Assembly (NCBI RefSeq): GCF_002163675.1
Contig: NZ_CP019334.1
Coordinates: forward strand, 134,001-198,000
Source of the DNA: Polaribacter sp. SA4-12
GTDB lineage: Bacteria; Bacteroidota; Bacteroidia; Flavobacteriales; Flavobacteriaceae
DNA: 64,000 nt
Direction of reading: 5' to 3'
Each line of letters opens with the position of its first letter. Within the stretch, counting starts at the first letter, position 1. Shown one piece after another: positions 51,318 to 59,738 of this stretch. A program made the position numbers and the translations under genes. The notes beneath the pieces are model-generated. The model saw only the letters and a list, made by a program, of their open reading frames with translations. It searched no databases and had not been told where the DNA came from.

Positions 51318-52367
51318 ATGATTACAACACCTTTAGATTCAGCAATCTTAAACTCTAAAGAGCAATACGTTTTTTATCATAAAATGGTAGATTTTGTTTT
51401 GAAAGAACTCATCGTAAGTGTTCAGCAAGAACAATTATGTTCACATCAAGAGTTGCTCCTTTTTAAACAATATTCAGACTTATTATTATATTCAATAGAA
51501 GCAATGCGTATTAAATATATGTATGATGAAGAAGATAATATGAAAGTTGATTTAACAGATTCTGGTTTTCCTAATTATTTAGAATTCAGGTTCTTGTATA
51601 ACGATTTAGAATTAAAAAATGAATATGCAGGTAAACTAAAAGGTAAAGAAACCTTAAAAGAAGAGTTTTTAGAAACTTTATTAAAAAAGAAGCAGCCAAT
51701 TAAAAGAAGCAAACTTTTCCAAGCATCTTCAATTGTGTATTATCAATCTGTAAATCAGAAATATATTTTCAATAGATTTGTACAAGGTAAAATTATTGAA
51801 ACACCTAAAAACAAGAATGGAAACCTAATGACAAGTTGGAGTTTCTACGATGTGAGTACAAACAGACCATACATTTGTTATATGTATTTCACCTATGATG
51901 GTCATCGAATTAATGATGAAAAAGAGAATATATATCAAGTATTAAAAGAAAGTGCAGATAGAGATATGTCTTTAGATACAATGGCGTATTCTATTGATAG
52001 AAGATTACCGAAAATTCAACCAAAATATATTAAAAGAATCGATTTAGGTCCTTTTCATAATGTGTTTGCAAAAGACGAAAACGAAATTACCCACGCTATT
52101 TTAGGTGGAATTGCACGTAAAGATATTCCTTTAGAATCGTATGCTTTATCATTAAAAATTGATGCCGTTTATTCTGGAGATACTTTTACAGAAGGAGGGT
52201 TTTTCTCTAAACAAACAATGCAAAAATGGAGTGATGTTATCAAACAAAAATATGTTTTTGCACCGCATAGAATCATTCAATTATTGCATAATCAAACTCC
52301 AAGTGAATTAGATAAGTTGGCAAAACAACCGATTCAAATGTCTGATTTAAATATTGATAAAATATAA
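51318..52367 (+). CDS. Protein of unknown function in the AAA-ATPase cluster
   Basis: The 349-residue soluble protein was not recognised. It has a helical N-terminal third (YVFYHKMVDFVLKELIVSV) and a mixed alpha/beta remainder with many aromatic residues (SWSFYDVSTNRPYICYMYFTY). A C-terminal region has FTEGGFFSKQTMQKWSDVIK and HRIIQLLHNQTPSEL. There is no signal peptide, membrane helix or nucleotide motif. Position between the coiled-coil protein and the AAA-type ATPase suggests a shared task. It is flanked on both sides by CAGT/ACTG hairpin repeats. Confidence 0.65.
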   Translation: MITTPLDSAILNSKEQYVFYHKMVDFVLKELIVSVQQEQLCSHQELLLFKQYSDLLLYSIEAMRIKYMYDEEDNMKVDLTDSGFPNYLEFRFLYNDLELKNEYAGKLKGKETLKEEFLETLLKKKQPIKRSKLFQASSIVYYQSVNQKYIFNRFVQGKIIETPKNKNGNLMTSWSFYDVSTNRPYICYMYFTYDGHRINDEKENIYQVLKESADRDMSLDTMAYSIDRRLPKIQPKYIKRIDLGPFHNVFAKDENEITHAILGGIARKDIPLESYALSLKIDAVYSGDTFTEGGFFSKQTMQKWSDVIKQKYVFAPHRIIQLLHNQTPSELDKLAKQPIQMSDLNIDKI

Positions 52368-52368
52368 A

Positions 52369-52428
52369 GTAGGCAGTCACAGTAGCAGTGTTCAGAACTG
52401 CTTACTGAAACTGTAAACTGAAAACTAA
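52369..52428. repeat. CAGT/ACTG short-period hairpin repeat, second copy
   Basis: Units GCAGTCA, CAGTAG, CAGTGTT on the left arm and ACTGCTT, ACTGAA, ACTGTAA, ACTGAAA on the right, with a tetramer core every 6-7 bases. It fills the gap between two genes of the cluster and stops seven bases before the ATPase start codon. Confidence 0.8.
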
Positions 52429-52433
52429 AAAAA

Positions 52434-54392
52434 ATGGAACACAATTCAACTTTTCCTATCAAACAAAATGAATTAGATATGCTTCGTGATGAAGCTTCTG
52501 GTTATTTAAAAAGTGTTCAATGGGAGCAAGGTAATAGAGCAAAAAGTAAAGAAAATGATGCAAAAGACGATTCAATTTTATTGTATTTGTCAAGAGCAAA
52601 TAATGGAAGCAATTTAGAAATTACATCAGTTTCTAAAACTATTTTAGCATTAAAGAAAAGACTTTTACCAGATTCCATTGCGATTCCTGTGTATTTGAAT
52701 CAGACTTTATATGCAGTTCAAGAAGGTCTTACATTAGGAATTTGGATTAAAGATAATTATTATAATGCATCAGGTTTATCGTCTTTAAATGAGCGTAAAT
52801 CAGCATTAGATTCTCATGGAAAACGTGAGTTTGAAAGTAAAATGCAAACGGCAACTGCTTTTCAACTATTTGCAACTTCGTATAAAGTTTTACACGATTT
52901 AAAACCACATGCTTCAGATGATTTATCTGTTATGAAACAGAAATTTGCAGGTATTCCAGAAGTTTCACTTTTATCGCCCTTAAAAGGAATTGCGTGTTCT
53001 TTATTTTATTTTGATAAATATTTAGGGCATCCAGATATTGTAAAATCAGACAAAGATGTTATCGATTTTACAGTGGTTTATTTTGAAGCTTTAATTGATG
53101 AAATTCAATTACGTAAAAGCAGTTTAGAATATACTGAGACAATTGTAGATAGAACGTATAAATTAGAAAATTCTGATTTTGCTGTTTCAGGTTGGGAAAA
53201 CTCATTTTCTGGAACCGCAAAAAGTATTGAATTTAATAAAATTCAGTTTGAGCAAATTGTAGGTAATAAAGATGCAAAACATTTTGCACGTAGATTAACA
53301 GAAAGAATGTTGAGTTACGATTTTGAAGCAAAGAAAAATCCGTTTCAAGAATTAGGAGGTTTTATGCCCGTTTTTATGGGATATGGAATTCCAGGAACAG
53401 GAAAATCGATGTTAATCGCAGCAATTGCAACACGTTTAAAAGAACATTCAGATCATTTAGACATTCCATTTTTATTTCATCCAATGCCAGATACATTGAT
53501 TTCTACTTTTCAAGGAGGTTCAGCAGAAAAAATGGTAGAATGGATGAAGCCCATGCAAGATCCTACAAAGTTAATTTTTGCGCCAATTGATGATGCAGAA
53601 AATAATTTACAAGAAAGAACTGCACAAGGTGTTTCTGCAGGAGTTAAAGAAGTTATAGGTGTTTTCTTACGCTATACAGAAGGCGCTTATGCTGTAAATT
53701 ATGGTAATTCTTCAATTGGGTTATTTACAAATCTTCCAGAAATGTTAGACAAAGCTGTAATTTCTCGTGTACAAGGAAGATTTAAAATTGATGGAGCCAG
53801 AACAGAAAATGATTTCTTAGATCAGGATTATATTTGGTGGAAAAAGTTCGAAAAAACAATGCCCGATTTTGTGAATATGCAAAATCCTGCTAGTTACGAG
53901 TATTTAAAAGACCAAGGATTGGCAAAAAATATGGGAGATATTTTGGGTGCTGTAGAAAAACCATCCGAAGAAAGAGTATTGGAAGCATATGATAGAGCAG
54001 AAAAAAACCATAGATCAAATGAGCATTTATTCTTTGCCATTTTATATAAAGAAATTCAGAAAATATTTCCATTCTTTTCATCAAGAGACGTTCGTAATAT
54101 TCAATCAGCAATTTCATTGCGATTAACAGATTTTGATTTAGAACAAGATTGGTTTGAAAACCCTGAAACGTATTTCAAAAAAGACTATCAAACGAAGTTT
54201 AACATGTTGCAAGAATTGATGAAAGGGAATATGAAAGGTTTAAACTTTTCTGAAATTAGAAGACAAGAAGTTGTTCGTTATTTAGACAATGTAGCAACAA
54301 TTGCAGATACAGATTTTAAGAGAAAGGTTGATGCAAGAGTAAATCAAATGAATATAGATTTAGAAGCTAGAAGAAATTTTGAAAATGAATAA
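52434..54392 (+). CDS. AAA-type ATPase of an uncharacterised cluster
   Basis: The 652-residue soluble protein has a helical N-terminal domain of about 290 residues and an ATPase core with the P-loop GIPGTGKS (318-325). A Walker-B-like strand, LIFAPIDDAEN (380-390), has Asp386-Asp387 where Asp-Glu is usual. Sensor-like GLFTNLPEMLDKAVISRVQG contains the Asn and the Arg of an arginine-finger region. The C-terminal 180 residues are helical and end in a charged tail. A remodelling or assembly ATPase is likely, with the coiled-coil protein at 49710 as a possible substrate or scaffold (inference). The stop overlaps the start of the Nudix gene by eight bases. Confidence 0.8.
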   Translation: MEHNSTFPIKQNELDMLRDEASGYLKSVQWEQGNRAKSKENDAKDDSILLYLSRANNGSNLEITSVSKTILALKKRLLPDSIAIPVYLNQTLYAVQEGLTLGIWIKDNYYNASGLSSLNERKSALDSHGKREFESKMQTATAFQLFATSYKVLHDLKPHASDDLSVMKQKFAGIPEVSLLSPLKGIACSLFYFDKYLGHPDIVKSDKDVIDFTVVYFEALIDEIQLRKSSLEYTETIVDRTYKLENSDFAVSGWENSFSGTAKSIEFNKIQFEQIVGNKDAKHFARRLTERMLSYDFEAKKNPFQELGGFMPVFMGYGIPGTGKSMLIAAIATRLKEHSDHLDIPFLFHPMPDTLISTFQGGSAEKMVEWMKPMQDPTKLIFAPIDDAENNLQERTAQGVSAGVKEVIGVFLRYTEGAYAVNYGNSSIGLFTNLPEMLDKAVISRVQGRFKIDGARTENDFLDQDYIWWKKFEKTMPDFVNMQNPASYEYLKDQGLAKNMGDILGAVEKPSEERVLEAYDRAEKNHRSNEHLFFAILYKEIQKIFPFFSSRDVRNIQSAISLRLTDFDLEQDWFENPETYFKKDYQTKFNMLQELMKGNMKGLNFSEIRRQEVVRYLDNVATIADTDFKRKVDARVNQMNIDLEARRNFENE

Positions 54393-54969
54393 TAATCGCG
54401 TTAAAAATATAAAAAAGACATTATTATCAGATAATTATTACACGCTTAATAAGTTTAAGTTTGATTATCAAATGTCTGATGGAAGTTGGGTAAACCAAAT
54501 GCGTGAAGTTTATGAACGTGGTCATGGAGCTGGAATTTTGTTATACAACACAACTAAAAAAACGGTTGTTTTGATAAAGCAATTTAGAATGCCGACTTTT
54601 TTACACGACAATAAAAATGGTTTTTTAATTGAAATTCCTGCAGGCTTATTAGACGAAGATAATCCTGAACAATGTGTTATTAGAGAAACAGAAGAAGAAG
54701 TTGGAATTCGTTTAAAATCTGTTAAAAAAGTTTATGAAGGTTATTCGTCTCCTGGAGTTTTAACTGAAAAAATGCACTTTTTTGTAGGTGAATATACAGA
54801 TGATATGAAAGTGAGTGAAGGTGGAGGATTAGAGAGTGAAACAGAAGATATCGAAGTTTTAGAAATGCCTTTTACTGAAGCTGTAAGAATGTTAGAAAAA
54901 GGAGAAATTGTTGATACAAGAACGATTGTATTATTACAATATGCACAAATTCATAAATTGGTAGAATAA
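54385..54969 (+). CDS. nudK: NudK-type Nudix hydrolase (GDP-mannose pyrophosphatase family)
   Basis: Starting at the ATG at 54385, the 194-residue protein follows E. coli NudK along its length: VYERGHGAGILLYN, VVLIKQFRMPTFL, IPAGLLDEDNPEQCVIRETE (Nudix box with R100, E101, E104, E105), EGYSSPGVLTEKMHFFVGEY, EVLEMPF and GEIVDTRTIVLLQY. NudK hydrolyses GDP-mannose and related nucleotide sugars to GMP plus sugar phosphate. The eight-base overlap with the ATPase gene points to translational coupling. It is the only enzyme in the cluster with a clear known reaction. Confidence 0.88.
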   Translation: MNNNRVKNIKKTLLSDNYYTLNKFKFDYQMSDGSWVNQMREVYERGHGAGILLYNTTKKTVVLIKQFRMPTFLHDNKNGFLIEIPAGLLDEDNPEQCVIRETEEEVGIRLKSVKKVYEGYSSPGVLTEKMHFFVGEYTDDMKVSEGGGLESETEDIEVLEMPFTEAVRMLEKGEIVDTRTIVLLQYAQIHKLVE

Positions 54970-54976
54970 TTAAATC

Positions 54977-55042
54977 TGTCATTCCTGCGCAGGCAGGAAT
55001 CCATATTAATCAAAATAGATTCCTGTTTTCACAGGAATGACA
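54977..55042. repeat. REP-like twin-hairpin palindrome
   Basis: Two hairpins, ATTCCTGC / GCAGGAAT (54981-55000) and ATTCCTGT / ACAGGAAT (55019-55038), lie within an outer perfect stem TGTCATTCCTG (54977-54987) / CAGGAATGACA (55032-55042). The GTCATTCCTGC type is a widespread bacterial dispersed repeat. Confidence 0.85.
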
Positions 55043-55052
55043 AAAAGAAAAA

Positions 55053-56288
55053 ATGCAAAAACTAAAACAAGCAAATTTATACAGAAGTGAGTCAATTTCC
55101 ATTAGTGGAAAATTGGTAGAACGCTACAATAAATGTTTATTAAAGTTAGGTTTTACAGAAACCAAATTAGATAAATTTTCAATTGACGGAATAGGTTGGA
55201 GCCCAGAAATTGCAGAAGAAAAAAGAGAAGTTTTCTATCTGAATAATGGTGAAGCTAACACGCACGCTATTATAATTACTCCAAAACAGAAGGGATTACC
55301 AGTTTATAATCCGTTTCATTCTTTTGATGCAGCATTGATGAAAGAAGTGTTTAAAAAACACGAAAAAACAATTAACGATATTACAAGAGATTCTGCTATT
55401 TGTATTGAGTTTGATCAAAAAATTGATGTGTTTTATGAACCTTTAGATGTTTTAAGATATAAAGATATTGTTATTAAATTTCATTTAATAGATAACTTAG
55501 ATAAAGCTAAAAAGGAACAGTTAAAGTTAGTTGAGGTATTTAATTATGAGGATAATTTTATTGATGAAGAAATTCATCAGCAACTTTTATCATCAGCAAA
55601 AAAATATGGAGATTTAAGAGAAAGAAACCTCAATATTGAAGAGATTACTTTTACTTCAGATTCTTTTTATACAAAAGCTTTTGGAGGCGTTTATTTATTG
55701 AGAGATTTAGCAACTCCTATTCTAATTTTTGAAAAAGAAGAGACTTATAAAGAAGCTATTAAAGATACTACTTACGATGTATTGATGTATCATATTTCTC
55801 ATTCAGAAATGATAGATAAATTAGTAAGTTATAATGTGATTGAGTTTGATTTAGAAGATGAAACTACTAAAAAAAGATATAGCAGAATTCAGAAATTTAT
55901 ATTTTCATTTTATTTGAAAGAAACTTCACATCCAATAAAAGAAATTTTACAAGATGGCATTTTGTTTAAAAGTTATTTAAATAAAATTGATATTTCATCA
56001 AGAAAAAAAGTGATGAGTGTTGAGCGCTTTATAGAAAAACAGAAAGTTTCGAAAAGGTTACAACCGAAGGAAGTTATAGAAGAAGAAATTTATATTGCAT
56101 TACATAAACCACATTCATCTTTAAAACCAAATCATCAAGATTTAATTTGGAGTTTGTTGATAGATGTTGTTCCAAAAGATGTGTTATTTCTGTATTGGTA
56201 TGATAAAGAACAGTTTTATGAAATTTATAAAACTTTAGAAAATTCAACCCAAGAATGGGTAATAGAGACTATTTTGAGTAGATTTTAA
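55053..56288 (+). CDS. Protein of unknown function in the AAA-ATPase cluster (411 residues)
   Basis: A soluble alpha/beta protein, unrecognised. The N-terminal part has ISGKLVERYNKCLLKLGF and SIDGIGWSPEIAEEKREVFYL. The middle has strands AIIITPKQKGLPVYNPFHSF and helices with many Lys and Glu. The C-terminus, WVIETILSRF, is helical. No signal peptide or catalytic motif was found. It may be one of the Bacteroidota-only DUF families, but I cannot name one with confidence. It lies between the twin-hairpin palindrome and a GAAG-unit repeat, on the same strand as the rest of the cluster. Confidence 0.65.
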   Translation: MQKLKQANLYRSESISISGKLVERYNKCLLKLGFTETKLDKFSIDGIGWSPEIAEEKREVFYLNNGEANTHAIIITPKQKGLPVYNPFHSFDAALMKEVFKKHEKTINDITRDSAICIEFDQKIDVFYEPLDVLRYKDIVIKFHLIDNLDKAKKEQLKLVEVFNYEDNFIDEEIHQQLLSSAKKYGDLRERNLNIEEITFTSDSFYTKAFGGVYLLRDLATPILIFEKEETYKEAIKDTTYDVLMYHISHSEMIDKLVSYNVIEFDLEDETTKKRYSRIQKFIFSFYLKETSHPIKEILQDGILFKSYLNKIDISSRKKVMSVERFIEKQKVSKRLQPKEVIEEEIYIALHKPHSSLKPNHQDLIWSLLIDVVPKDVLFLYWYDKEQFYEIYKTLENSTQEWVIETILSRF

Positions 56289-56326
56289 GTTGAAGTTTGG
56301 AGTTTGAAGTATGAAAGATTGAAGAA
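56288..56326. repeat. GAAG-unit short-period repeat, single arm
   Basis: TTGAAG-T-TTGGAG-T-TTGAAG-T-ATGAAA, then TTGAAG: a period of about seven bases, right after a stop codon. No complementary arm is visible nearby. Related arms are at 56714-56797 and 57324-57416. Confidence 0.7.
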
Positions 56327-56357
56327 ATAAAATTGTATATTTATATAAAGAAAAAGG

Positions 56358-56711
56358 ATGAGTTTTAAGTTTGAAAATTTAATAATTTGGCAAAAATCGA
56401 TGGATTTAGGTGAGCAGATGAATATTTTATCAAAAGCTTTTCCAAAAGAAGAGATTTATAATTTATCTTCTCAATTAAGAAGAGCATCAGATTCAGTAGC
56501 TTTAAATATCTCAGAAGGATCTATTTTGCAATCAAACGCTGAATATAGAAAGTTTTTAGGATATTCAATTCGTTCTTTAGCAGAGGTTGTTACTTGTTTA
56601 CACAAGGCTATTAGAAGAAATTATTTATCAAAAAATGATTTCGATAGATTTTATAAAAACTGTTTTGATTTAATGAATATGACAATTGCGTACATAAACA
56701 AAATAAAATAA
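56358..56711 (+). CDS. Four-helix-bundle protein (S23 / IVS-encoded type)
   Basis: The 117-residue protein has the clear family pattern: FENLIIWQKSMDLGEQMNIL, LSSQLRRASDSVALNISEGS, RKFLGYSIRSLAEVVTCLHK and a last helix ending AYINKIK. These four helices form a small pentamer-forming bundle, related to proteins from 23S rRNA intervening sequences and to Avd of diversity-generating retroelements. Here there is no rRNA, reverse transcriptase or template repeat nearby. The gene stands between GAAG-type repeats on both sides and looks like an insertion into the cluster. Confidence 0.88.
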   Translation: MSFKFENLIIWQKSMDLGEQMNILSKAFPKEEIYNLSSQLRRASDSVALNISEGSILQSNAEYRKFLGYSIRSLAEVVTCLHKAIRRNYLSKNDFDRFYKNCFDLMNMTIAYINKIK

Positions 56712-56713
56712 TT

Positions 56714-56797
56714 AAGTTTGAAAGAGAGTGTGGAAGAATAAATATTTTCAACCTGAGTAAGAAACTTCCAACCACTTCCTTCCAACTTCCAACTTTT
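56714..56797. repeat. GAAG/CTTC short-period hairpin repeat
   Basis: The left arm has AAGTTTGAAAGAGAG and TGTGGAAG. The right arm is CTTCCAACCACTTCCTTCCA followed by ACTTCCAACTT. Unit spacing is about 7 bases, and the arms are imperfectly complementary across a short A/T-rich gap. Confidence 0.75.
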
Positions 56798-56809
56798 TAA
56801 AAAGAAACT

Positions 56810-57319
56810 ATGACATTAGAAATCATCATATTTATCGCATCAATTCTATTTGGGGTTGTTATTTATTGGAGAGAATCACAAGGAAATAAAGTGTATCGGT
56901 TTTTTAATAAATTGATGAATTCTAAAGAACTACAAATGAAATCGACTAATAAAAAAGGATTTGTATATCAACAGAATCTTATTTTAAGATTGGTTTTTAT
57001 TACTTCATTTTTTCTGATTGCAATTTTAGTTTTTCAATTTTTAATCCCAATTAATTATACTGCAATTTCATTATTCGCATCTATGATTGTAGGTACTTTA
57101 ATAGGAACTTATATTGCCAGTTTTATTTTTAAATCATCAGAAATTATAGAAGAGCAAACAGAATCTATTGAAGATAAATTTAATGAAGTTGTAGAAAAAG
57201 GAAAAGACTTTATTGAAGATTTACAGACAAAAGAAACAGTTGTAGAAACTAAAGAAGAACCAAAAGTAGAAGAAAAGAGTGCTAGAGAACGTTTGAAGGA
57301 TAAAGGATTTTTAAAGTAG
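56810..57319 (+). CDS. Small membrane protein with acidic tail, unknown function
   Basis: The 169-residue protein has an N-terminal helix (IIIFIASILFGVVIYW), a short cytosolic basic loop, and two further helices (LVFITSFFLIAILVFQFLI and ISLFASMIVGTLIGTYIASF). A Glu/Lys-rich tail of about 55 residues ends SARERLKDKGFLK. No family was recognised. It lies between two CTTC/GAAG hairpins and upstream of a larger membrane protein that also has a charged coiled tail. Confidence 0.65.
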   Translation: MTLEIIIFIASILFGVVIYWRESQGNKVYRFFNKLMNSKELQMKSTNKKGFVYQQNLILRLVFITSFFLIAILVFQFLIPINYTAISLFASMIVGTLIGTYIASFIFKSSEIIEEQTESIEDKFNEVVEKGKDFIEDLQTKETVVETKEEPKVEEKSARERLKDKGFLK

Positions 57320-57323
57320 TAAC

Positions 57324-57416
57324 AAGTTGGAAGAATGAAGTTGGAAGAAAAGTAAGAATTAAATTAATTAAGTATGAGTGAGAAACTTCAAACATCCCAC
57401 TTCATACTTCAATCTT
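57324..57416. repeat. GAAG/CTTC short-period hairpin repeat
   Basis: Left arm AAGTTGGAAGAATGAAGTTG (from 57325), continuing GAAGAAAAG; right arm ACTTCAAACATCCCACTTCA, continuing TACTTCAATCTT. It ends 6 bases before the ATG at 57423, and it makes the upstream in-frame GTG at 57378 an unlikely start. Confidence 0.78.
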
Positions 57417-57422
57417 ATAAAG

Positions 57423-59114
57423 ATGTTAAAAAATTATTGGAGTAAAGGAGCAAAGCAAAAGAAAAGAGTTGTCTTTTTTAGTATTATATTAATAGGATTA
57501 TTATTCTTTTTAAGAGATAATTATCAACCAGCATTGTTGTTCTTTAGAAAATTTATTTTCATCATTTTACTATGTTTAATCATTCTTTTTTTAGGTTTAA
57601 GAAAATTTAGAAGCTCAGCAAGTGTAGGAGGTCGAATAGGAATTTTATTTTTATTATCAATCTTCTTTGGTGCTGTCTATTTTGTAGGTTGGCATTCTAA
57701 AATGTACGATTATATGAAAACTTATAATGTTTTTAATGATTTAAATAAGATTGAAATTAACGAATTACCATTAACACAAAATGAGAGAATTCAGCCGCTA
57801 AGAAATATTTTTTCTATGGCGAATGAATCTGTAGGAGAAACCAAAGATGTTTCATTGCCACATTTGGTAAGAGTTGATGGAAAAAATCAATGGACAATGG
57901 CAATTCAGCCAACAGAAAAGTATGTTTGGCAAGGAATAAAAGACAATACAGAAGAAGTTTTTTCTGTGTCAAGTACAACACCTTTTCCACGTTTTTCTAG
58001 CGAAAATAGAATTCCAGTAACATTTTCTATTGGTGAATCTTTAAAATTTAGTAGAAACACTTATAATGCTGTTGTACAGCGTCTAAATCCTTGGATGTTG
58101 TTCAATTACGAGCCAAGTGATACTTATTATATGAAAAATGATAAAGGTGCTTGGGTTGAGGTTGTCAGTTTGATAAAATGGAAAGGATTCTTTTTCCCTT
58201 ATCCAACTTTTGGTGGAGTTATGGTGATTGAAAATGGTGAACACGATTTTAAAGATTATCTAGAAAGAATCACAATCGGAAAAGGAACATATATTTCTCC
58301 TGATGAAATGAAAAACTACGCATACTTGACAAAGCAAAATACATTATCAGAAAAAGTATCGCGTTTGCAAGCAGAGAGTTTAAAGTTTTTAGCAGGGTTT
58401 TCAGATCCTTTACCTTGGAATATGGAAAGCGCAGTAAAAATTCCTACTGCCCCAAAAGACCAAAATTCACAACCATATGTAACCGATTTCGATTTTTCTG
58501 ATACAAAAACAGAAGCATTCAGTGGACTTTATCACTGGTTTGGTTTAGAGCCAGTTGGCGATGAGAGAACAAGTTTAAGTTACAGTGTTTTTATTCCTGC
58601 AGATGGTACAAATAAATTGTATTTATATAATCACGCTGCAAAAAAAGAAGGATATGCAGGTGTTTCTGCAATGCCTTTAAAAGTGAAAGAATCTAAAAAA
58701 GAATACGATTGGAATTCTAATACGCCAGTAGAATTTAGACCTTATATTAAAAAAATTGCGGGTAGAAAACGTATGTTTTTCTTAGGTACCGTTTCTACGA
58801 TTAGTGCTAATAATCCAGAACAATTTGATGGTTCTGCAACACCAGATTTAGCTTTGGTAGATAGTGAATATAGAGATGTAGTTTGGATAAATGCTAAGAA
58901 ACCAAGTACTTGGAATGAGGAATTGTATAACCAATTAAACGAAGCTTGGAGAACGAGTGAAGGTTCAAATGTTTATTTCGAAAAAGAGCACACCGTTTTA
59001 GAAAAAAATCAACAAATCTTAGATTCTATTAAGTTACTTTCAAAGCAAGAAATAAAGCGTAAAGAAATAGAAAAACTTCAGAAACAAATAGATTCGATTA
59101 AGAATAATAAGTAA
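57423..59114 (+). CDS. Membrane protein with large extracytoplasmic domain, unknown function
   Basis: From the ATG at 57423 it has 563 residues. Three hydrophobic helices lie at the N-terminus (VVFFSIILIGLLFFL, FIFIILLCLIILFLGL, IGILFLLSIFFGAVYFVGW). A globular domain of about 400 residues follows (FPRFSSENRIPVTFSIG, LIKWKGFFFPYPTFGGVMVI, TEAFSGLYHWFGLEPVGDER, KLYLYNHAAKKEGYAGVSAM). The C-terminal helix is coiled and charged (LLSKQEIKRKEIEKLQKQID). No family was recognised. It ends the cluster and could be the membrane end of the ATPase and coiled-coil machinery (inference). Confidence 0.68.
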   Translation: MLKNYWSKGAKQKKRVVFFSIILIGLLFFLRDNYQPALLFFRKFIFIILLCLIILFLGLRKFRSSASVGGRIGILFLLSIFFGAVYFVGWHSKMYDYMKTYNVFNDLNKIEINELPLTQNERIQPLRNIFSMANESVGETKDVSLPHLVRVDGKNQWTMAIQPTEKYVWQGIKDNTEEVFSVSSTTPFPRFSSENRIPVTFSIGESLKFSRNTYNAVVQRLNPWMLFNYEPSDTYYMKNDKGAWVEVVSLIKWKGFFFPYPTFGGVMVIENGEHDFKDYLERITIGKGTYISPDEMKNYAYLTKQNTLSEKVSRLQAESLKFLAGFSDPLPWNMESAVKIPTAPKDQNSQPYVTDFDFSDTKTEAFSGLYHWFGLEPVGDERTSLSYSVFIPADGTNKLYLYNHAAKKEGYAGVSAMPLKVKESKKEYDWNSNTPVEFRPYIKKIAGRKRMFFLGTVSTISANNPEQFDGSATPDLALVDSEYRDVVWINAKKPSTWNEELYNQLNEAWRTSEGSNVYFEKEHTVLEKNQQILDSIKLLSKQEIKRKEIEKLQKQIDSIKNNK

Positions 59115-59132
59115 TTTTTTTTGAAGCTATTT

Positions 59133-59189
59133 CCTGCTTTCCATTATATCTTTTTTTGTAAAAAACAAAAAAAGGATGCCATTTCAATC
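59133..59189. repeat. Second copy of the dispersed element at 51144-51192
   Basis: CTGCTTTCCATTATATCTTT ... AAAAAGGATGCCATTTCAATC matches the core at 51144-51192. The outer GGGCGTTA / TAACGC arms are missing here. The 270-base gap before the DoxX gene has nothing else recognisable except its promoter. Confidence 0.7.
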
Positions 59190-59329
59190 AGGGCTAAACT
59201 TGTTTGCCAATTCTTAGAAAATTAGAGTATGTCTATGTTTTCTAAGTTCCTATTTGTTTTAAATTTTTAGAAAATATATAGTTCATATCTTTTTAAAGTA
59301 TTGAATTATATTTCCTTGGATTTATTCTC

Positions 59330-59361
59330 CTTGGTAAATAGTTTTATTTTTTGTAACTTTG
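59330..59361 (+). promoter_or_regulatory. Predicted promoter of the doxX-osmC unit
   Basis: CTTG (59330-59333), a 20-base spacer, TAACTTTG (59354-59361), a full Bacteroidota match. The ATG at 59385 follows 23 bases later, which settles the start of the DoxX gene. Confidence 0.78.
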
Positions 59362-59384
59362 TCCTGAATTTAAAAACACTCAAG

Positions 59385-59738
59385 ATGAAAACTACAAAAA
59401 TTATATACTACGTTTCTACAGCATTATTAACTTTATTAATGCTTTTCTCTGCAGGAATGTATTTTTTCAATCACGCAGAAGTAGCAGGTATGTTTACTAA
59501 TTTTGGGTATCCAACCTATATTATTTATCCATATGCAATTGCAAAATTATTAGGTTTGGTTGCGTTATGGTTTGTCGCTAATAAAACGATTAAAGAATGG
59601 GCGTATGCAGGTTTTTTCTTCGCATTTATTTTTGCTTTTTTCGCACACATAATGATTAGCGATGGCGAACAAATGGGAGCAATATTAGCAATGGTATTTC
59701 TAATTACATCATATATAACTTCTAAAAAATTGAACTAA
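59385..59738 (+). CDS. DoxX-family small membrane protein
   Basis: The 117-residue protein has four membrane helices: IIYYVSTALLTLLMLFSAGM, YPYAIAKLLGLVALWFVAN, WAYAGFFFAFIFAFFAHIM and GAILAMVFLITSYITS. This is the usual size and layout of DoxX/DoxD-like proteins, which act in quinone- or thiol-linked redox reactions. An upstream in-frame TTG at 59301 is rejected because a strong promoter lies between it and this ATG. The stop overlaps the osmC start by one base. Confidence 0.83.
   Translation: MKTTKIIYYVSTALLTLLMLFSAGMYFFNHAEVAGMFTNFGYPTYIIYPYAIAKLLGLVALWFVANKTIKEWAYAGFFFAFIFAFFAHIMISDGEQMGAILAMVFLITSYITSKKLN

Noticed and set aside
49710..56288. The ATPase/Nudix/coiled-coil cluster as a phage-defence system
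   Set aside because: No nuclease, toxin, TIR, cyclase or other known effector domain was recognised, and no phage or island markers lie nearby; kept only as an uncharacterised cluster.
56358..56711. Diversity-generating retroelement suggested by the Avd-like four-helix bundle
   Set aside because: No reverse transcriptase and no template/variable repeat pair with A-specific changes was found.
57378..57422. Upstream in-frame GTG extension of the membrane protein at 57423
   Set aside because: These codons fall inside a GAAG/CTTC hairpin repeat and give no signal-like sequence; the ATG at 57423 begins a normal membrane protein.
59301..59384. Extension of the DoxX protein to an upstream TTG
   Set aside because: A consensus promoter (59330-59361) lies inside this stretch, so it would not be transcribed as part of the gene.
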